Positions 1 to 8,500 of a stretch of DNA of 64,000 bases are shown here, piece after piece; the stretch's first letter is position 1; each line of letters begins with the position of its first letter. This DNA is from Chromobacterium paludis (lineage in GTDB: Bacteria; Pseudomonadota; Gammaproteobacteria; Burkholderiales; Chromobacteriaceae): NCBI RefSeq assembly GCF_008275125.1, contig NZ_CP043473.1:496001-560000 (forward strand), given 5' to 3'. The notes below the pieces were generated by a model, which was given only the letters and a program-made list of their open reading frames with translations, was not told the DNA's origin and made no database searches. The translations under genes and the position numbers were made by a program.

Positions 1-1
1 C

Positions 2-244
2 GTGTATTTTCCGCAGTTCATCCGGCCGGAGCAGGATGCGGCGCGGCAGATGCTGCTGCTGGGGCCGCTGTTCCTGCTGACCGTGCTGGCGGTGTTCCTG
101 CTGTGCGTGGCGGCGGTGTTCCTGCTGTGCGTGGCGGCGGCGCGCCTGCTGGGCGAAGCCGTGGCCGGCGAGGGCCGCTGCTGGCCCGCCCGTTTGTGCG
201 GCTGCAGTCTGATCGCCTGCGGCCTGTATTCCGCCTTGGGCTGA
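2..244 (+). CDS. LysE/RhtB-family exporter, C-terminal part only
   Basis: The reading frame is open at the left edge, so only the last 80 or so residues are visible. They begin with an FPQF element followed by a long hydrophobic run and end with a GxSLIACGL-type helix. This matches the C-terminal half of LysE/RhtB amino-acid exporters, inner-membrane proteins of about 200 residues. The GTG at the very start is unlikely to be the true start because the FPQF element normally sits mid-protein. A 24-bp tandem duplication lengthens one membrane segment by eight residues. The family call rests on pattern memory of a fragment; another small polytopic permease is possible. Confidence 0.55.
   Translation: MYFPQFIRPEQDAARQMLLLGPLFLLTVLAVFLLCVAAVFLLCVAAARLLGEAVAGEGRCWPARLCGCSLIACGLYSALG
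92..139 (+). repeat. 24-bp perfect tandem duplication inside a membrane segment
   Basis: Two identical 24-bp copies lie head to tail and keep the frame. They encode the same eight hydrophobic residues (FLLCVAAV-like) twice. This is directly visible and looks like a recent slippage event. Confidence 0.9.
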
Positions 245-247
245 GGC

Positions 248-913
248 TTAGCCTAGCGCGCGTTCCAGCCAGCGCCACAGCTCGGGCGCGGTAAAGTCCG
301 CGATGACGGCGGCGGCGCCCGCGTCTAGCAGCGTTTGCGGCGGCAGCGCGCCGGCGATGCCGTAGCTGTGGATGCCGGCGGCGTGGGCGGCGCGCATGCC
401 GGACGGGGAGTCCTCGAAGGCGCAGGCGCGCTCGGCGCGGCCGCCCAGCCGGGCCAAGCCTGTCTGGTAGGGCAGGGGGTGCGGCTTGCCGTGCGCCAGC
501 TCGTCGCCTATCACCAACGCGTCTATCCGGTCCGTCAGGCCCAGCCCGGCCAGCATCAGCTCGGCGTTGGCGCGCGGCGCGTTGGTGACCACGGCGATGC
601 CCACGCCATGGCGCTCGGCCCAGTCGAACAGCTCCGGCGCGCCCGGCGTCGGCGTCAGCCGGGTGACGGAGTCGCGAAACAGCCGCTCCTTGCATTCGGC
701 CAGCTCCAGGTGCCGCTCCGGCAGGTCCGGGAACAGCCGGCCCATGATGGCCTCGTTGGTGGCGCCGACGATGTGGTGCAAGAACGTGTCGTGATCCAGC
801 GCGCGGCCATGCTCGGCCATCAGGGCGCGGAAGGCGTCGAAGTGCAGATCGTCGGTATGGGTCAGGGTGCCGTCCAGATCGAACAGCAGACAGAAATCGG
901 CTTTGGCGTTCAC
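248..913 (-). CDS. HAD-superfamily hydrolase (beta-phosphoglucomutase/phosphatase-like)
   Basis: This 221-residue cytoplasmic protein has all four HAD motifs. Motif I is FDLDGT with the Asp nucleophile near residue 12, motif II is the VVTNAP segment, motif III is the GKPHP lysine, and motif IV is EDSPSG. The helical cap between motifs I and II places it in subfamily IA, with phosphoglycolate phosphatases and beta-phosphoglucomutase. The substrate cannot be read from sequence. It converges with the upstream transporter gene and lies on the same strand as sdaA, behind sdaA's terminator, so it is probably transcribed separately. Confidence 0.85.
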   Translation of the reverse strand: MNAKADFCLLFDLDGTLTHTDDLHFDAFRALMAEHGRALDHDTFLHHIVGATNEAIMGRLFPDLPERHLELAECKERLFRDSVTRLTPTPGAPELFDWAERHGVGIAVVTNAPRANAELMLAGLGLTDRIDALVIGDELAHGKPHPLPYQTGLARLGGRAERACAFEDSPSGMRAAHAAGIHSYGIAGALPPQTLLDAGAAAVIADFTAPELWRWLERALG

Positions 914-1005
914 GGATAGGCCTTTGTTATCAGTCGCATGGACAGTTTTCTAAACTGTACTGGTGCGTATGGTTTTGCTGAGCGCCCATCATGGCATCTG
1001 CCCAG

Positions 1006-1033
1006 CAAAAACGCCACCGCTAGGGTGGCGTTT
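1006..1033 (-). terminator. Rho-independent terminator after sdaA
   Basis: A 9-bp perfect stem (AACGCCACC / GGTGGCGTT) has a 5-nt loop and, read on the minus strand, a following T run. It lies 18 bp past the sdaA stop codon. A short T run on the other side could make it weakly bidirectional. Confidence 0.85.
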
Positions 1034-1050
1034 GATGGCTCAGGCTAAGG

Positions 1051-2457
1051 TCAGGCGCAGGCCGCGTCGTCCACCCAGCGTATGGCTTGGCTGGGCGCGA
1101 CCTTGCTTTCCGCCTTGATCTGCAGGGCGAGGCCGCCGCAGGAGGTTTCGCGGTACTTGGCGTCCATGTCCTTGCCGGTTTCGTACATGGCGGCGATGAC
1201 CTTGTCCAGCGATACCTTGGGGCTGCTGACGCGGTGCATGGCCATGCGGGCGGCGTTGATGGCCTTGACCGCGGCGATGGCGTTGCGCTCGATGCACGGA
1301 ATCTGCACCTGGCCGCCCACCGGGTCGCAGGTCAGGCCCAGGTTGTGCTCCATGGCGATTTCCGCCGCCATGCACACCTGGGACGGGCTGCCGCCCATCA
1401 ACTCGGTCAGGCCGGCCGCGGCCATGGAACAGGCCACGCCCACTTCGCCCTGGCAGCCCACTTCCGCGCCGGAGATGGAGGCGTTGAGCTTGAACAGGCA
1501 GCCGATGGCGCCGGAGGACAGGAAGAAGCGCAGGCAGCTGTCGTCGTCCAGCGGCTGGATGAAGTGGTTGTAATAGGCCAGCACGGCCGGGACGATGCCG
1601 CAGGCGCCGTTGGTGGGCGCGGTCACTACGCGGCCGCCGGCCGCGTTTTCCTCAGACATGGCCATGGCGTACATATTGACCCAGTCCATCACGCTCATCG
1701 GGTCCTTGGCCACGGTCAGCGAGCTGGTCAGCATCCGGTGCAGGGCCGGGGCGCGGCGCGGGATGCGCATCGGGCCGGGCAGGTTGCCCTCGGTGCGCAT
1801 GCCGCGCTCTATGCTGCCCTTCATGACTTCCCATACGCGGCGGAAGTGGGCCTGGGTGTCCTTGACGTCGTGGAAGGCCTTCTCGTTTTCCAGCACCAGG
1901 GCGGCGATGGACAGGCCGGTTTCCTCGCACATGTCGATCAGTTGCTGGGCGGTGACGAAGTGATACGGCACCGGGGTGTCGCTGCAGCTGGATTGGTCGA
2001 AGTGCTCCTCGTCGACGATGAAGCCGCCGCCTATCGAGTAATAGGTCTTGGTCAGGACTTTTTCGTCGCCGACGAAGGCGTGGATCTGCATGCCGTTTTC
2101 GTGGCGCGGCAGATTGGCGGTATGGAAGTCCATGCCGAAGGCCACGCGCTGGTGGGTGCGGCCCAGCGTCAGCTGGCCGGTTTTTTCCACGTCGGCGATC
2201 AGGCCGGCGGAATTGTCCGGGTCCACGGTGTCGGGCAGATTGCCGGCCAGGCCCAGGATGATGGCCTGGTCGGTGCAGTGGCCCTTGCCGGTGAGGGCCA
2301 GCGAGCCGTAGCAGTCCACGTGGACGCGGGAGACTTGGTTGAAGCGGCCGGTTTCCTTGAGCGCGCCCAGGAACTGGTGGCCGGCCTTCATCGGGCCGAC
2401 GGTGTGGGAGCTGGAGGGGCCGACGCCGATTTTGTAGATGTCGCTCATGCTGAACAT
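1051..2457 (-). CDS. sdaA: L-serine ammonia-lyase (iron-sulfur, single chain)
   Basis: This enzyme deaminates L-serine to pyruvate and ammonia in the cytoplasm. The 468-residue length fits the single-chain beta-plus-alpha SdaA/SdaB type. Visible family features are the N-terminal [11 protein letters not shown] phosphate-loop motif, the NGACGIVPA segment, CDPVGG and a C-terminal SCGGLAL; their cysteines serve the 4Fe-4S cluster. The ATG at 2457 has an AAGAGG ribosome site; an ATG three codons later (MSDIYKIG) is nearly as good. It follows sdaC by 177 bp on the same strand, making a serine uptake-and-deamination pair next to the formate-lyase genes that consume pyruvate anaerobically. Confidence 0.95.
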   Translation of the reverse strand: MFSMSDIYKIGVGPSSSHTVGPMKAGHQFLGALKETGRFNQVSRVHVDCYGSLALTGKGHCTDQAIILGLAGNLPDTVDPDNSAGLIADVEKTGQLTLGRTHQRVAFGMDFHTANLPRHENGMQIHAFVGDEKVLTKTYYSIGGGFIVDEEHFDQSSCSDTPVPYHFVTAQQLIDMCEETGLSIAALVLENEKAFHDVKDTQAHFRRVWEVMKGSIERGMRTEGNLPGPMRIPRRAPALHRMLTSSLTVAKDPMSVMDWVNMYAMAMSEENAAGGRVVTAPTNGACGIVPAVLAYYNHFIQPLDDDSCLRFFLSSGAIGCLFKLNASISGAEVGCQGEVGVACSMAAAGLTELMGGSPSQVCMAAEIAMEHNLGLTCDPVGGQVQIPCIERNAIAAVKAINAARMAMHRVSSPKVSLDKVIAAMYETGKDMDAKYRETSCGGLALQIKAESKVAPSQAIRWVDDAACA

Positions 2458-2634
2458 GATGCTACCTCTTTGAATGCTGGAATCTGGAAGAAGAACAGGC
2501 CGCTAGCGCGATTGGGAGGGGGCCGGGAGGACCCGGACTGGCCGGGCCGCTCTGTTTCAGCGCTGGAATCCGCGGTCTGTGGGCCGAATCCCAATCCCCC
2601 AGCCGGCAAGGGCGGGGGGCCTGTTGGCTTACGA

Positions 2635-3933
2635 TCAGGCGATCAGATCGTAGAAGATGGCGGAGATGGCGATCAGGCCGATCAGCACCACGAAGATGTT
2701 GCTGGCGGCGCCGGAGTACTTCTTCATGGCCGGCACTTTCTGGATGGCGTACATCGGCATCAGGAACAGCAGCATGGCGATCACCGGGCCGCCCAGGGTT
2801 TCAATCATGCCCAGGATGGACGGGTTGATGGTGGCGATGATCCAGCAGGTCACGATCATGAAGATGGCGGTGTAGCGGTCCAGCTTGGACGATTCGATGG
2901 TCTTGCCGCTCTGGCGCAGTTGCTTGATCACCAGGCCGTTGAAGCCTTCCTTGGCGCCCAGGTAGTGGCCCAGGAAGGACTTGCTGATGGCGACCATGGC
3001 GATGATAGGGGCAACCCATTCCATCACCGGGTTTTGGAAGTGGTTGGCCAGGTAGGACAGGATGGAGATGTTCTGGGCCTTGGCGGCGGCCAGGTCGGCC
3101 GGGCTTAGGCTGAACACGCAGCTGAACACGAAGAACATCACGGTCAGCACCATCATGGTGTGGGCGCGGATCAGCACGCGGCTGGAAGCCGGCTCGGCGT
3201 CGTCGCCGTGCAGCTTGCGTTGGTCCACAGAGAAGGACGAGATGATGGGCGAGTGGTTGAAGGAGAACACCATCACCGGGATGGCCAGCCACAGCGTCTT
3301 GTAGAAAGCGCCGCTGGATACGGCGTCGCCCAGGCTGCCGGCGTGGCGGATGGCGGTGTCGCTCCATTGCGGGATCAGGTACAGGGCCAGCAGCATCAGC
3401 ACCACCACGAACGGGTAGACCAGGATGCTCATCGCCTTGACGATCATCTGGCCGCCCAAGCGCACGATGGACATCAGGCCCAGGATCAGCGCCAGCGAGA
3501 ACACGGCGCGGGTGGCGGTGCCGGTGCCCACGTCGATGTGCAGCTGGTTATTGAGGAAGGACAGCACCGTATTGGTGATGGCCACGCTGTACATCAACAG
3601 AATCGGGTAGATGGCGAAGAAGTACAGCAGGGTGATGATCTTGCCGGCGCCGAGGCCGAAGTGCTCTTCCACCACTTCCGTGATGTCCGCGCCTTCCTTG
3701 CTGCCGGACAGCACGAAGCGGGTCAGGCCGCGGTGGGCGAAGAAGGTCAGCGGCAGGGCCAGGATGGCCATCAACATCAGCGGCCACAGGCCGCCGATGC
3801 CGGCGTTGATGGGGAGGAACAGGACGCCGGCGCCGATGGCGGTGCCATACAGGCCGAGCATCCAGGTGGTGTCGTGCTTGGTCCATCCGGACGAGCCGGA
3901 GCGGGGAGCGGTGGAAGCGATGGTTTGTGACAT
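2635..3933 (-). CDS. sdaC: Serine:H+ symporter of the HAAAP family
   Basis: This 432-residue polytopic inner-membrane protein has about eleven hydrophobic segments and the HAAAP-family opening WMLGLYGTAIGAG followed by LPINAG. It has a typical SdaC length and imports serine with protons. It is upstream of sdaA in the same direction, so it supplies the deaminase. The ATG at 3933 follows an AAAGGCAC-like ribosome site. An FNR-type box lies 186 bp upstream of the start, suggesting anaerobic control. Tandem SdaC-SdaA arrangements support serine rather than threonine or tryptophan specificity. Confidence 0.92.
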   Translation of the reverse strand: MSQTIASTAPRSGSSGWTKHDTTWMLGLYGTAIGAGVLFLPINAGIGGLWPLMLMAILALPLTFFAHRGLTRFVLSGSKEGADITEVVEEHFGLGAGKIITLLYFFAIYPILLMYSVAITNTVLSFLNNQLHIDVGTGTATRAVFSLALILGLMSIVRLGGQMIVKAMSILVYPFVVVLMLLALYLIPQWSDTAIRHAGSLGDAVSSGAFYKTLWLAIPVMVFSFNHSPIISSFSVDQRKLHGDDAEPASSRVLIRAHTMMVLTVMFFVFSCVFSLSPADLAAAKAQNISILSYLANHFQNPVMEWVAPIIAMVAISKSFLGHYLGAKEGFNGLVIKQLRQSGKTIESSKLDRYTAIFMIVTCWIIATINPSILGMIETLGGPVIAMLLFLMPMYAIQKVPAMKKYSGAASNIFVVLIGLIAISAIFYDLIA

Positions 3934-4118
3934 GATCGAGGTGCCTTTTCGAACGATATTTTGGAAATTCTGTTTTCAGCCTTCCGTCCCTGCATGGGCG
4001 GGAGGCGGGGGTGAGCGTGTCGCCGGCAAAGCGGGCTGGCCCGCCGTGCCTTGTCTTGCCGAGTTGTCGCCATCCTACGGGCTTTGTAGTCAGGCAGGTA
4101 CACATTTAAGAACATCAG

Positions 4119-4132
4119 TTGATTCTAATCAA
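4119..4132. promoter_or_regulatory. FNR/ANR-type box upstream of sdaC
   Basis: TTGATTCTAATCAA matches the enterobacterial FNR consensus TTGAT-N4-ATCAA exactly. It lies 186 bp upstream of the sdaC start. No ideal class II -10 element is placed for it toward sdaC, so whether it activates or represses cannot be told. Confidence 0.7.
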
Positions 4133-4647
4133 TATAAATTTGTCGTAAAACGAACAAATGAACACGAGAAAGGCAGTGGCGCAGGCAGTTTGATTGGCTA
4201 TTTTTGCCTTTATTTTGAAATAAAACACCAATAAATATTGTTTTATAGGAATTAAATATTTAAAAATAGCAAGAATAAGCAATATTTTTTAAATCAACCT
4301 AATATGAACCTGCCATGCTTGGGCGGATGATGCGACGCGCTATTTGAGTGTTTGCTCTGTTGTTGTGAGCATTCGATTTCGGCCCGGCTCAGGCTGTGTT
4401 GTTTCGTCATAACGTGGATGGGCGAGTTGGATTTTTGAAGTGTTGATAATGTGAATGCATTGTAAAGCATTGAATTTTAAAGGTATGAGTAAGCGTTTGG
4501 GCCATGCAGTGCCGAGTGGTATCGCACAGGTTCTATTCTGGCGATGGTTTGATATGGAAAATTTTTTGGTTGAAATGTGTCAAATAAAGAGAGGATTTTC
4601 GGCATCAAATTTTCGAAAGTGAAAAATAATGATTAAAAATGAACATA

Positions 4648-4659
4648 TTCGATTTCGAA
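4648..4659. promoter_or_regulatory. TTCG-N4-CGAA palindrome, copy 1
   Basis: TTCGATTTCGAA lies in the sdaC-focA intergenic region. Related copies occur before pflB at 5814-5825 and 5974-5985. A shared regulator is inferred only from this recurrence. Confidence 0.4.
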
Positions 4660-4865
4660 ACCCATGAACGCCTCATAGACTTGAAGCAAGCGGCGGGGCG
4701 CGGCTGCGCCGATCATGCCAAGCGCGGCTGGGTGGCGGAAAAAATGGCGATGTGTGAAAAAATAGGAGAACTTTGAGTGTTTTGTGCTGGGTTGTCCTTG
4801 CTGGGCGGCGTATCATGGCGCCGATGGCAGCAGACTGACGCCGGAGGTGGTGGGAATGCAGCGGG

Positions 4866-4908
4866 TTGATCGTTATCAAACACGAATTTACTAAAACGAA
4901 CATAAAAT
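4866..4908 (+). promoter_or_regulatory. FNR-activated promoter of focA
   Basis: TTGATCGTTATCAA at 4866-4879 is a perfect FNR consensus site. A -10-like TAAAAT at 4903-4908 puts the likely transcription start near 4914. The box is then centred about 41.5 bp upstream, the class II FNR position where it replaces the -35 element. The start codon of focA follows about 75 bp later. Confidence 0.75.
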
Positions 4909-4989
4909 TTTCGTGAAGTCGCATTTCGTGCGAACGGCGCAGCCGTCGCCGGCGACGCCGCCTTACCCATACTGTAGAGATGCAAGAAA

Positions 4990-5772
4990 ATGAGCCACTC
5001 CTCCACACTCGCCTACGTGGCCGACGAAGCGGCCAGCAAGCAGAAGGTGCTGCTGTCCGAACCCGGCCGTTACCTGCTCAGCGCGGCCATGGCCGGCGCG
5101 CTGATCGCCGTCGTGCTGGCCGTCAGCCTGAAGCTGGGCCAGGTGTTTTTCGCGGCCGGCGATTCCGGCTACTACATCGCCACTTCCGGCTTTTTCGGCG
5201 TGGCCCTGGTCAGCATCATCATTTGCAAAGTGGAGCTGTTCACCAGCAATGTGATGTATTTCACCGTCGGCCGGCTCAGCGGCCGCTGTCACACTCGCAG
5301 CCTGTTCCTGAGCTGGGCGATGGTTTACCTGGGCAATCTGATCGGGGTGTTGCTGTTTGTCGCGGTGCTGGCGGGCGCGGGGGGCATGGGCGCTTTGCCG
5401 GCCGATCACCTGTTGTTCAGCGTGGTGGAGCACAAGGTGAGCGCGTCCTCGATGGAAATTTTCTGGAAGGGCGTATTGTGCAATTGGATCATCTGTCTGG
5501 CGGTGTGGGTGCCGATGCGTCTGGCCAACGAGGCGGCGCGGCTGTTGATCATCATGCTGCTGGTGTTCGTATTCTTCTTCTCCGGCTTTGAGCACAGCAT
5601 CGCCAACATGGCCTTTTTCGCGCTGGCCAAGCTGCAGGGCATGGCTGGCCTGGAGTGGGCCGACATCCTGCATAATATGCTGCCGGCGACGCTGGGCAAT
5701 ATCGTGGGCGGGGCAGTGGGTGTCGGTCTGGTGGTGTTCCGGCTGGAACGTCACACATTGCAGTTGGTCTGA
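4990..5772 (+). CDS. focA: Formate/nitrite transporter, formate channel
   Basis: This 260-residue member of the FNT family is a pentameric inner-membrane channel exchanging formate with the periplasm. The sequence has about six hydrophobic segments, the AGALIA opening of the first repeat, the VELFTSNVM stretch typical of FocA, and the later FFSGFEHSIANM signature containing the conserved pore histidine. It is followed by pflB, which produces formate from pyruvate, the standard focA-pfl order. A perfect FNR box and a class II promoter precede it. The ATG at 4990 is chosen by alignment to the family length. Confidence 0.93.
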   Translation: MSHSSTLAYVADEAASKQKVLLSEPGRYLLSAAMAGALIAVVLAVSLKLGQVFFAAGDSGYYIATSGFFGVALVSIIICKVELFTSNVMYFTVGRLSGRCHTRSLFLSWAMVYLGNLIGVLLFVAVLAGAGGMGALPADHLLFSVVEHKVSASSMEIFWKGVLCNWIICLAVWVPMRLANEAARLLIIMLLVFVFFFSGFEHSIANMAFFALAKLQGMAGLEWADILHNMLPATLGNIVGGAVGVGLVVFRLERHTLQLV

Positions 5773-5813
5773 GTTGCAGCGGCGTTTGCATGCGAGTAAA
5801 CGGCATGTGAATG

Positions 5814-5825
5814 TTCGTTTTCGAA
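5814..5825. promoter_or_regulatory. TTCG-N4-CGAA palindrome, copy 2
   Basis: TTCGTTTTCGAA lies in the focA-pflB gap. On the minus strand it contains the same AAAACGAACA 10-mer found upstream of sdaC and focA. Confidence 0.4.
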
Positions 5826-5829
5826 TGTG

Positions 5830-5863
5830 GTCGGCGCAGTGCCAGCGGCACCGCGCCGACTTT
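5830..5863 (+). terminator. Stem-loop after focA, terminator-like
   Basis: An 8-bp GC-rich stem (GTCGGCGC / GCGCCGAC) with a further TGCC/GGCA inner stem is followed by only three T residues. It sits 58 bp past the focA stop. It may attenuate read-through so that pflB depends mainly on its own promoter. Confidence 0.5.
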
Positions 5864-5951
5864 GCTATAAAACATTGATATTTTAAGGGTATGGCACCGT
5901 TTTCACGCGCGGCGAAGCCGAACCGAAATCGCGCGCGAAGCGCGGCACTAC

Positions 5952-5993
5952 TTGACCCAAGTCAAACGAAATTTTCGATTCCGAATGTAGTAT
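5952..5993 (+). promoter_or_regulatory. FNR-activated promoter of pflB
   Basis: TTGACCCAAGTCAA (5952-5965) is a symmetric FNR/ANR-type box. A -10-like TAGTAT lies at 5988-5993, giving a start near 6000 and placing the box at about -41.5, the class II activation position. The TTCG-N4-CGAA palindrome at 5974-5985 lies between the box and the -10, where a bound protein would block polymerase. Confidence 0.7.
5974..5985. promoter_or_regulatory. TTCG-N4-CGAA palindrome, copy 3 (inside the pflB promoter)
   Basis: TTCGATTCCGAA overlaps the spacer between the FNR-type box and the -10 element of pflB. The position suggests an operator, but the binding protein is unknown. Confidence 0.4.
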
Positions 5994-6045
5994 GTGTTCA
6001 ATATCTAACACGTTACCGGACCCAGCCTAAGTAAGGAGGCCCCAG

Positions 6046-8376
6046 ATGGACGCCATCACTCAAAACGCCGCTCAAGCCAACCCCTGGCGCGATTTCGTCG
6101 CCGGCGACTGGCAGAGCAAAGTCGATGTCCGCAACTTCATCCAGCTGAACTACCAGCCGTACGAAGGCGACGACAGCTTCCTGGCTGGCGCCACCGAACG
6201 TACCAAGAAGCTGTGGGACACCCTGGGCGAACTGCTGAAGCAGGAACGCGCCAAGGGCGTGCTGGATGTGTCCGCCGACCGCGGCTCCTCCATCACCGCG
6301 CATGACGCCGGCTACATCGACCAGGCCAATGAAGTGATCGTCGGCTTGCAGACCGATGCCCCGCTGAAGCGCGCCATCATGCCGAACGGCGGCCTGCGCA
6401 TGGTCGAAAACGGCCTGGAAGCCTTTGGCTTCAAGCTGGATCCGATGATCAAGGAAGTGTGGGAAAAGTATCGCAAGAGCCACAACCAGGGCGTGTTCGA
6501 TGTCTACACCCCGGAAATCATGGCCTGCCGCAAGTCCGGCGTGATCACCGGCCTGCCTGACGCCTACGGTCGCGGCCGCATCATCGGCGACTACCGCCGC
6601 GTGGCCCTGTACGGCACCGACTTCCTGCGCGCCGAGCGCCAGCAAGTGTTCCACGAACTGGACAACGCCACCTTCACCGACGACGTGATGCGCCTGCGCG
6701 AAGAGCTGTCCGAACAATTCCGCGCCCTGGACGAACTGAAGCAGATGGCCGCCAAGTACGGCTTTGACATCAGCCGCCCGGCCGCCACCGCCCGCGAAGC
6801 CGTGCAGTGGGTGTACTTTGCCTACCTGGCCGCCGTGAAGGAACAAAACGGCGCCGCCATGTCCTTCGGCCGCGTCTCCACCTTCCTGGACGTGTACATC
6901 GAGCGCGACATCGCCGCCGGCGTGCTGAGCGAAGAAGAAGCCCAGGAAATGATCGACGACCTGGTGATCAAGCTGCGCATCGTCCGCTTCCTGCGCACCC
7001 CGGAATACGATCAACTGTTCTCCGGCGACCCGACCTGGGTGACCGAATCCATCGGCGGCATGGGCCAAGACGGCCGCACCCTGGTGACCAAGAACAGCTT
7101 CCGCTTCCTGAACACCCTGTACAACCTGGGCCCGGCGCCGGAACCGAACCTGACCGTGCTGTGGTCCACCCGCTTCCCGCAAGGCTTCAAGAACTTCTGC
7201 GCCAAGGTCTCCATCGACACCAGCGCCATCCAGTACGAAAACGACGATCTGATGCTGCCTTACTGGGGCGACGACTACGGCATCGCCTGCTGCGTGTCGG
7301 CGATGAAGATCGGCAAGCAGATGCAGTTCTTCGGCGCCCGCGCCAACCTGGCCAAGGCCATGCTGTACGCGATCAACGGCGGCCGCGACGAGAAATCCGG
7401 CGCGCTGGTGGCCAAGGGCTTCGAACCGATCACCGGCGACGTGCTGACCTACGAAGAACTGATGCCCAAGTTCGAGAAGATGATGGACTGGCTGGCCGCC
7501 ACCTACGTCAAGGCGCTGAACTGTATCCACTACATGCACGACAAGTACGCCTACGAGCGCATCGAGATGGCGCTGCACGATCGCGACATCGTCCGCACCA
7601 TGGCTTGCGGCATCGCCGGCCTGTCCGTGGCCGCCGACTCGCTGTCCGCCGTCAAGTACGCCAAGGTCCATATCATCCGCAATGAAGACGGCCTGGCGGT
7701 CGACTACAAGATCGAAGGCGACTACCCGGCATTCGGCAACAACGACGACCGCGTGGACGACATCGCCGTGTGGCTGACCCAGTCCTTCATGGACCGCATC
7801 AAGGCCCAGCCCTACTTCTACCGCGATTCCAAGCCGACCCAGTCGGTGCTGACCATCACCTCCAACGTGGTGTACGGCAAGAAGACCGGCAACACCCCGG
7901 ACGGCCGCCGCGCCGGCGAACCGTTCTCCCCGGGCGCGAACCCGATGAACGGCCGCGACGTGAAGGGCTTTGTCGCCGCGGGCGCTTCGGTGGCCAAGCT
8001 GCCGTACGACTCGGCGCTGGACGGCATCAGCTGGACCGCTTCCGCCACGCCTGACGCGCTGGGCCACACCGCCGAAGAGCGCATCCTGAACCTGGCCAAC
8101 TGCCTGGACGGCTTCTGCTCCGCGCACCCCACCGAGTTCAGCAGCGCCAACTGCACGCCGTTCGATTGCGAAGGCGGCGAGCGCCACATCGCCGGCGGCG
8201 GCTTCCACGTCAACGTCAATGTGTTCAAGCGCGAAACCCTGCTGGACGCGATGGAGCACCCGGAGCTGTACCCGCAGCTGACCATCCGCGTGTCGGGCTA
8301 TGCCGTGAACTTCATCAAGCTGACCCGCGAGCAGCAGCTGGACGTGATCAACCGCACCTTCCACGGCAAGATGTAA
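6046..8376 (+). CDS. pflB: Pyruvate formate-lyase (formate C-acetyltransferase)
   Basis: This glycyl-radical enzyme splits pyruvate and CoA into acetyl-CoA and formate under anaerobiosis. The 776-residue protein has the catalytic pair Cys415-Cys416 in the IACCVSAM motif. The radical-bearing Gly751 sits in RVSGYAV close to the C-terminus, as in the E. coli enzyme, whose length is similar. A strong TAAGGAGG ribosome site precedes the ATG. It lies between focA and pflA with its own FNR-type promoter, and codon use suggests high expression. Formate leaves through FocA; pyruvate can come from the adjacent serine pathway. Confidence 0.97.
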   Translation: MDAITQNAAQANPWRDFVAGDWQSKVDVRNFIQLNYQPYEGDDSFLAGATERTKKLWDTLGELLKQERAKGVLDVSADRGSSITAHDAGYIDQANEVIVGLQTDAPLKRAIMPNGGLRMVENGLEAFGFKLDPMIKEVWEKYRKSHNQGVFDVYTPEIMACRKSGVITGLPDAYGRGRIIGDYRRVALYGTDFLRAERQQVFHELDNATFTDDVMRLREELSEQFRALDELKQMAAKYGFDISRPAATAREAVQWVYFAYLAAVKEQNGAAMSFGRVSTFLDVYIERDIAAGVLSEEEAQEMIDDLVIKLRIVRFLRTPEYDQLFSGDPTWVTESIGGMGQDGRTLVTKNSFRFLNTLYNLGPAPEPNLTVLWSTRFPQGFKNFCAKVSIDTSAIQYENDDLMLPYWGDDYGIACCVSAMKIGKQMQFFGARANLAKAMLYAINGGRDEKSGALVAKGFEPITGDVLTYEELMPKFEKMMDWLAATYVKALNCIHYMHDKYAYERIEMALHDRDIVRTMACGIAGLSVAADSLSAVKYAKVHIIRNEDGLAVDYKIEGDYPAFGNNDDRVDDIAVWLTQSFMDRIKAQPYFYRDSKPTQSVLTITSNVVYGKKTGNTPDGRRAGEPFSPGANPMNGRDVKGFVAAGASVAKLPYDSALDGISWTASATPDALGHTAEERILNLANCLDGFCSAHPTEFSSANCTPFDCEGGERHIAGGGFHVNVNVFKRETLLDAMEHPELYPQLTIRVSGYAVNFIKLTREQQLDVINRTFHGKM

Positions 8377-8441
8377 GCTGAAATAGGGTAGGGCGGGCAG
8401 CCCGCAAGGCTTGCCCGCGCGGAAACACCATCGCATCAATG

Positions 8442-8475
8442 GCGGGGCGGTCCGGAAGGAAAGCCCCGCTTTTTT
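8442..8475 (+). terminator. Intrinsic terminator between pflB and pflA
   Basis: GCGGGGC (8442-8448) pairs with GCCCCGC (8463-8469) and is followed directly by six T residues. It lies about 65 bp past the pflB stop and 25 bp before the pflA start, so pflA would be expressed by partial read-through. Confidence 0.8.
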
Positions 8476-8500
8476 CACCAGATCCACCGGAGATACGGCA

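Larger units (their letters stand above)
3934..4989. other. 1.06-kb low-GC intergenic region between sdaC and focA
   Basis: I see no credible gene in this stretch, which is much more AT-rich than its neighbours. It separates the divergent sdaC-sdaA and focA-pflBA units. It holds two perfect FNR-type boxes (4119-4132 and 4866-4879) and two copies of an 11-mer TAAAACGAACA (4146-4156 and 4892-4902). It also has TTCG-type palindromes (a half site at 4372-4382, full ones at 4611-4618 and 4648-4659). Short open frames here have poor codon use and no ribosome sites. Confidence 0.7.

Noticed and set aside
4673..5008. Minus-strand Arg/His-rich frames in the sdaC-focA gap
   Set aside because: No ribosome site, poor codon use and overlap with the FNR-box promoter of focA.
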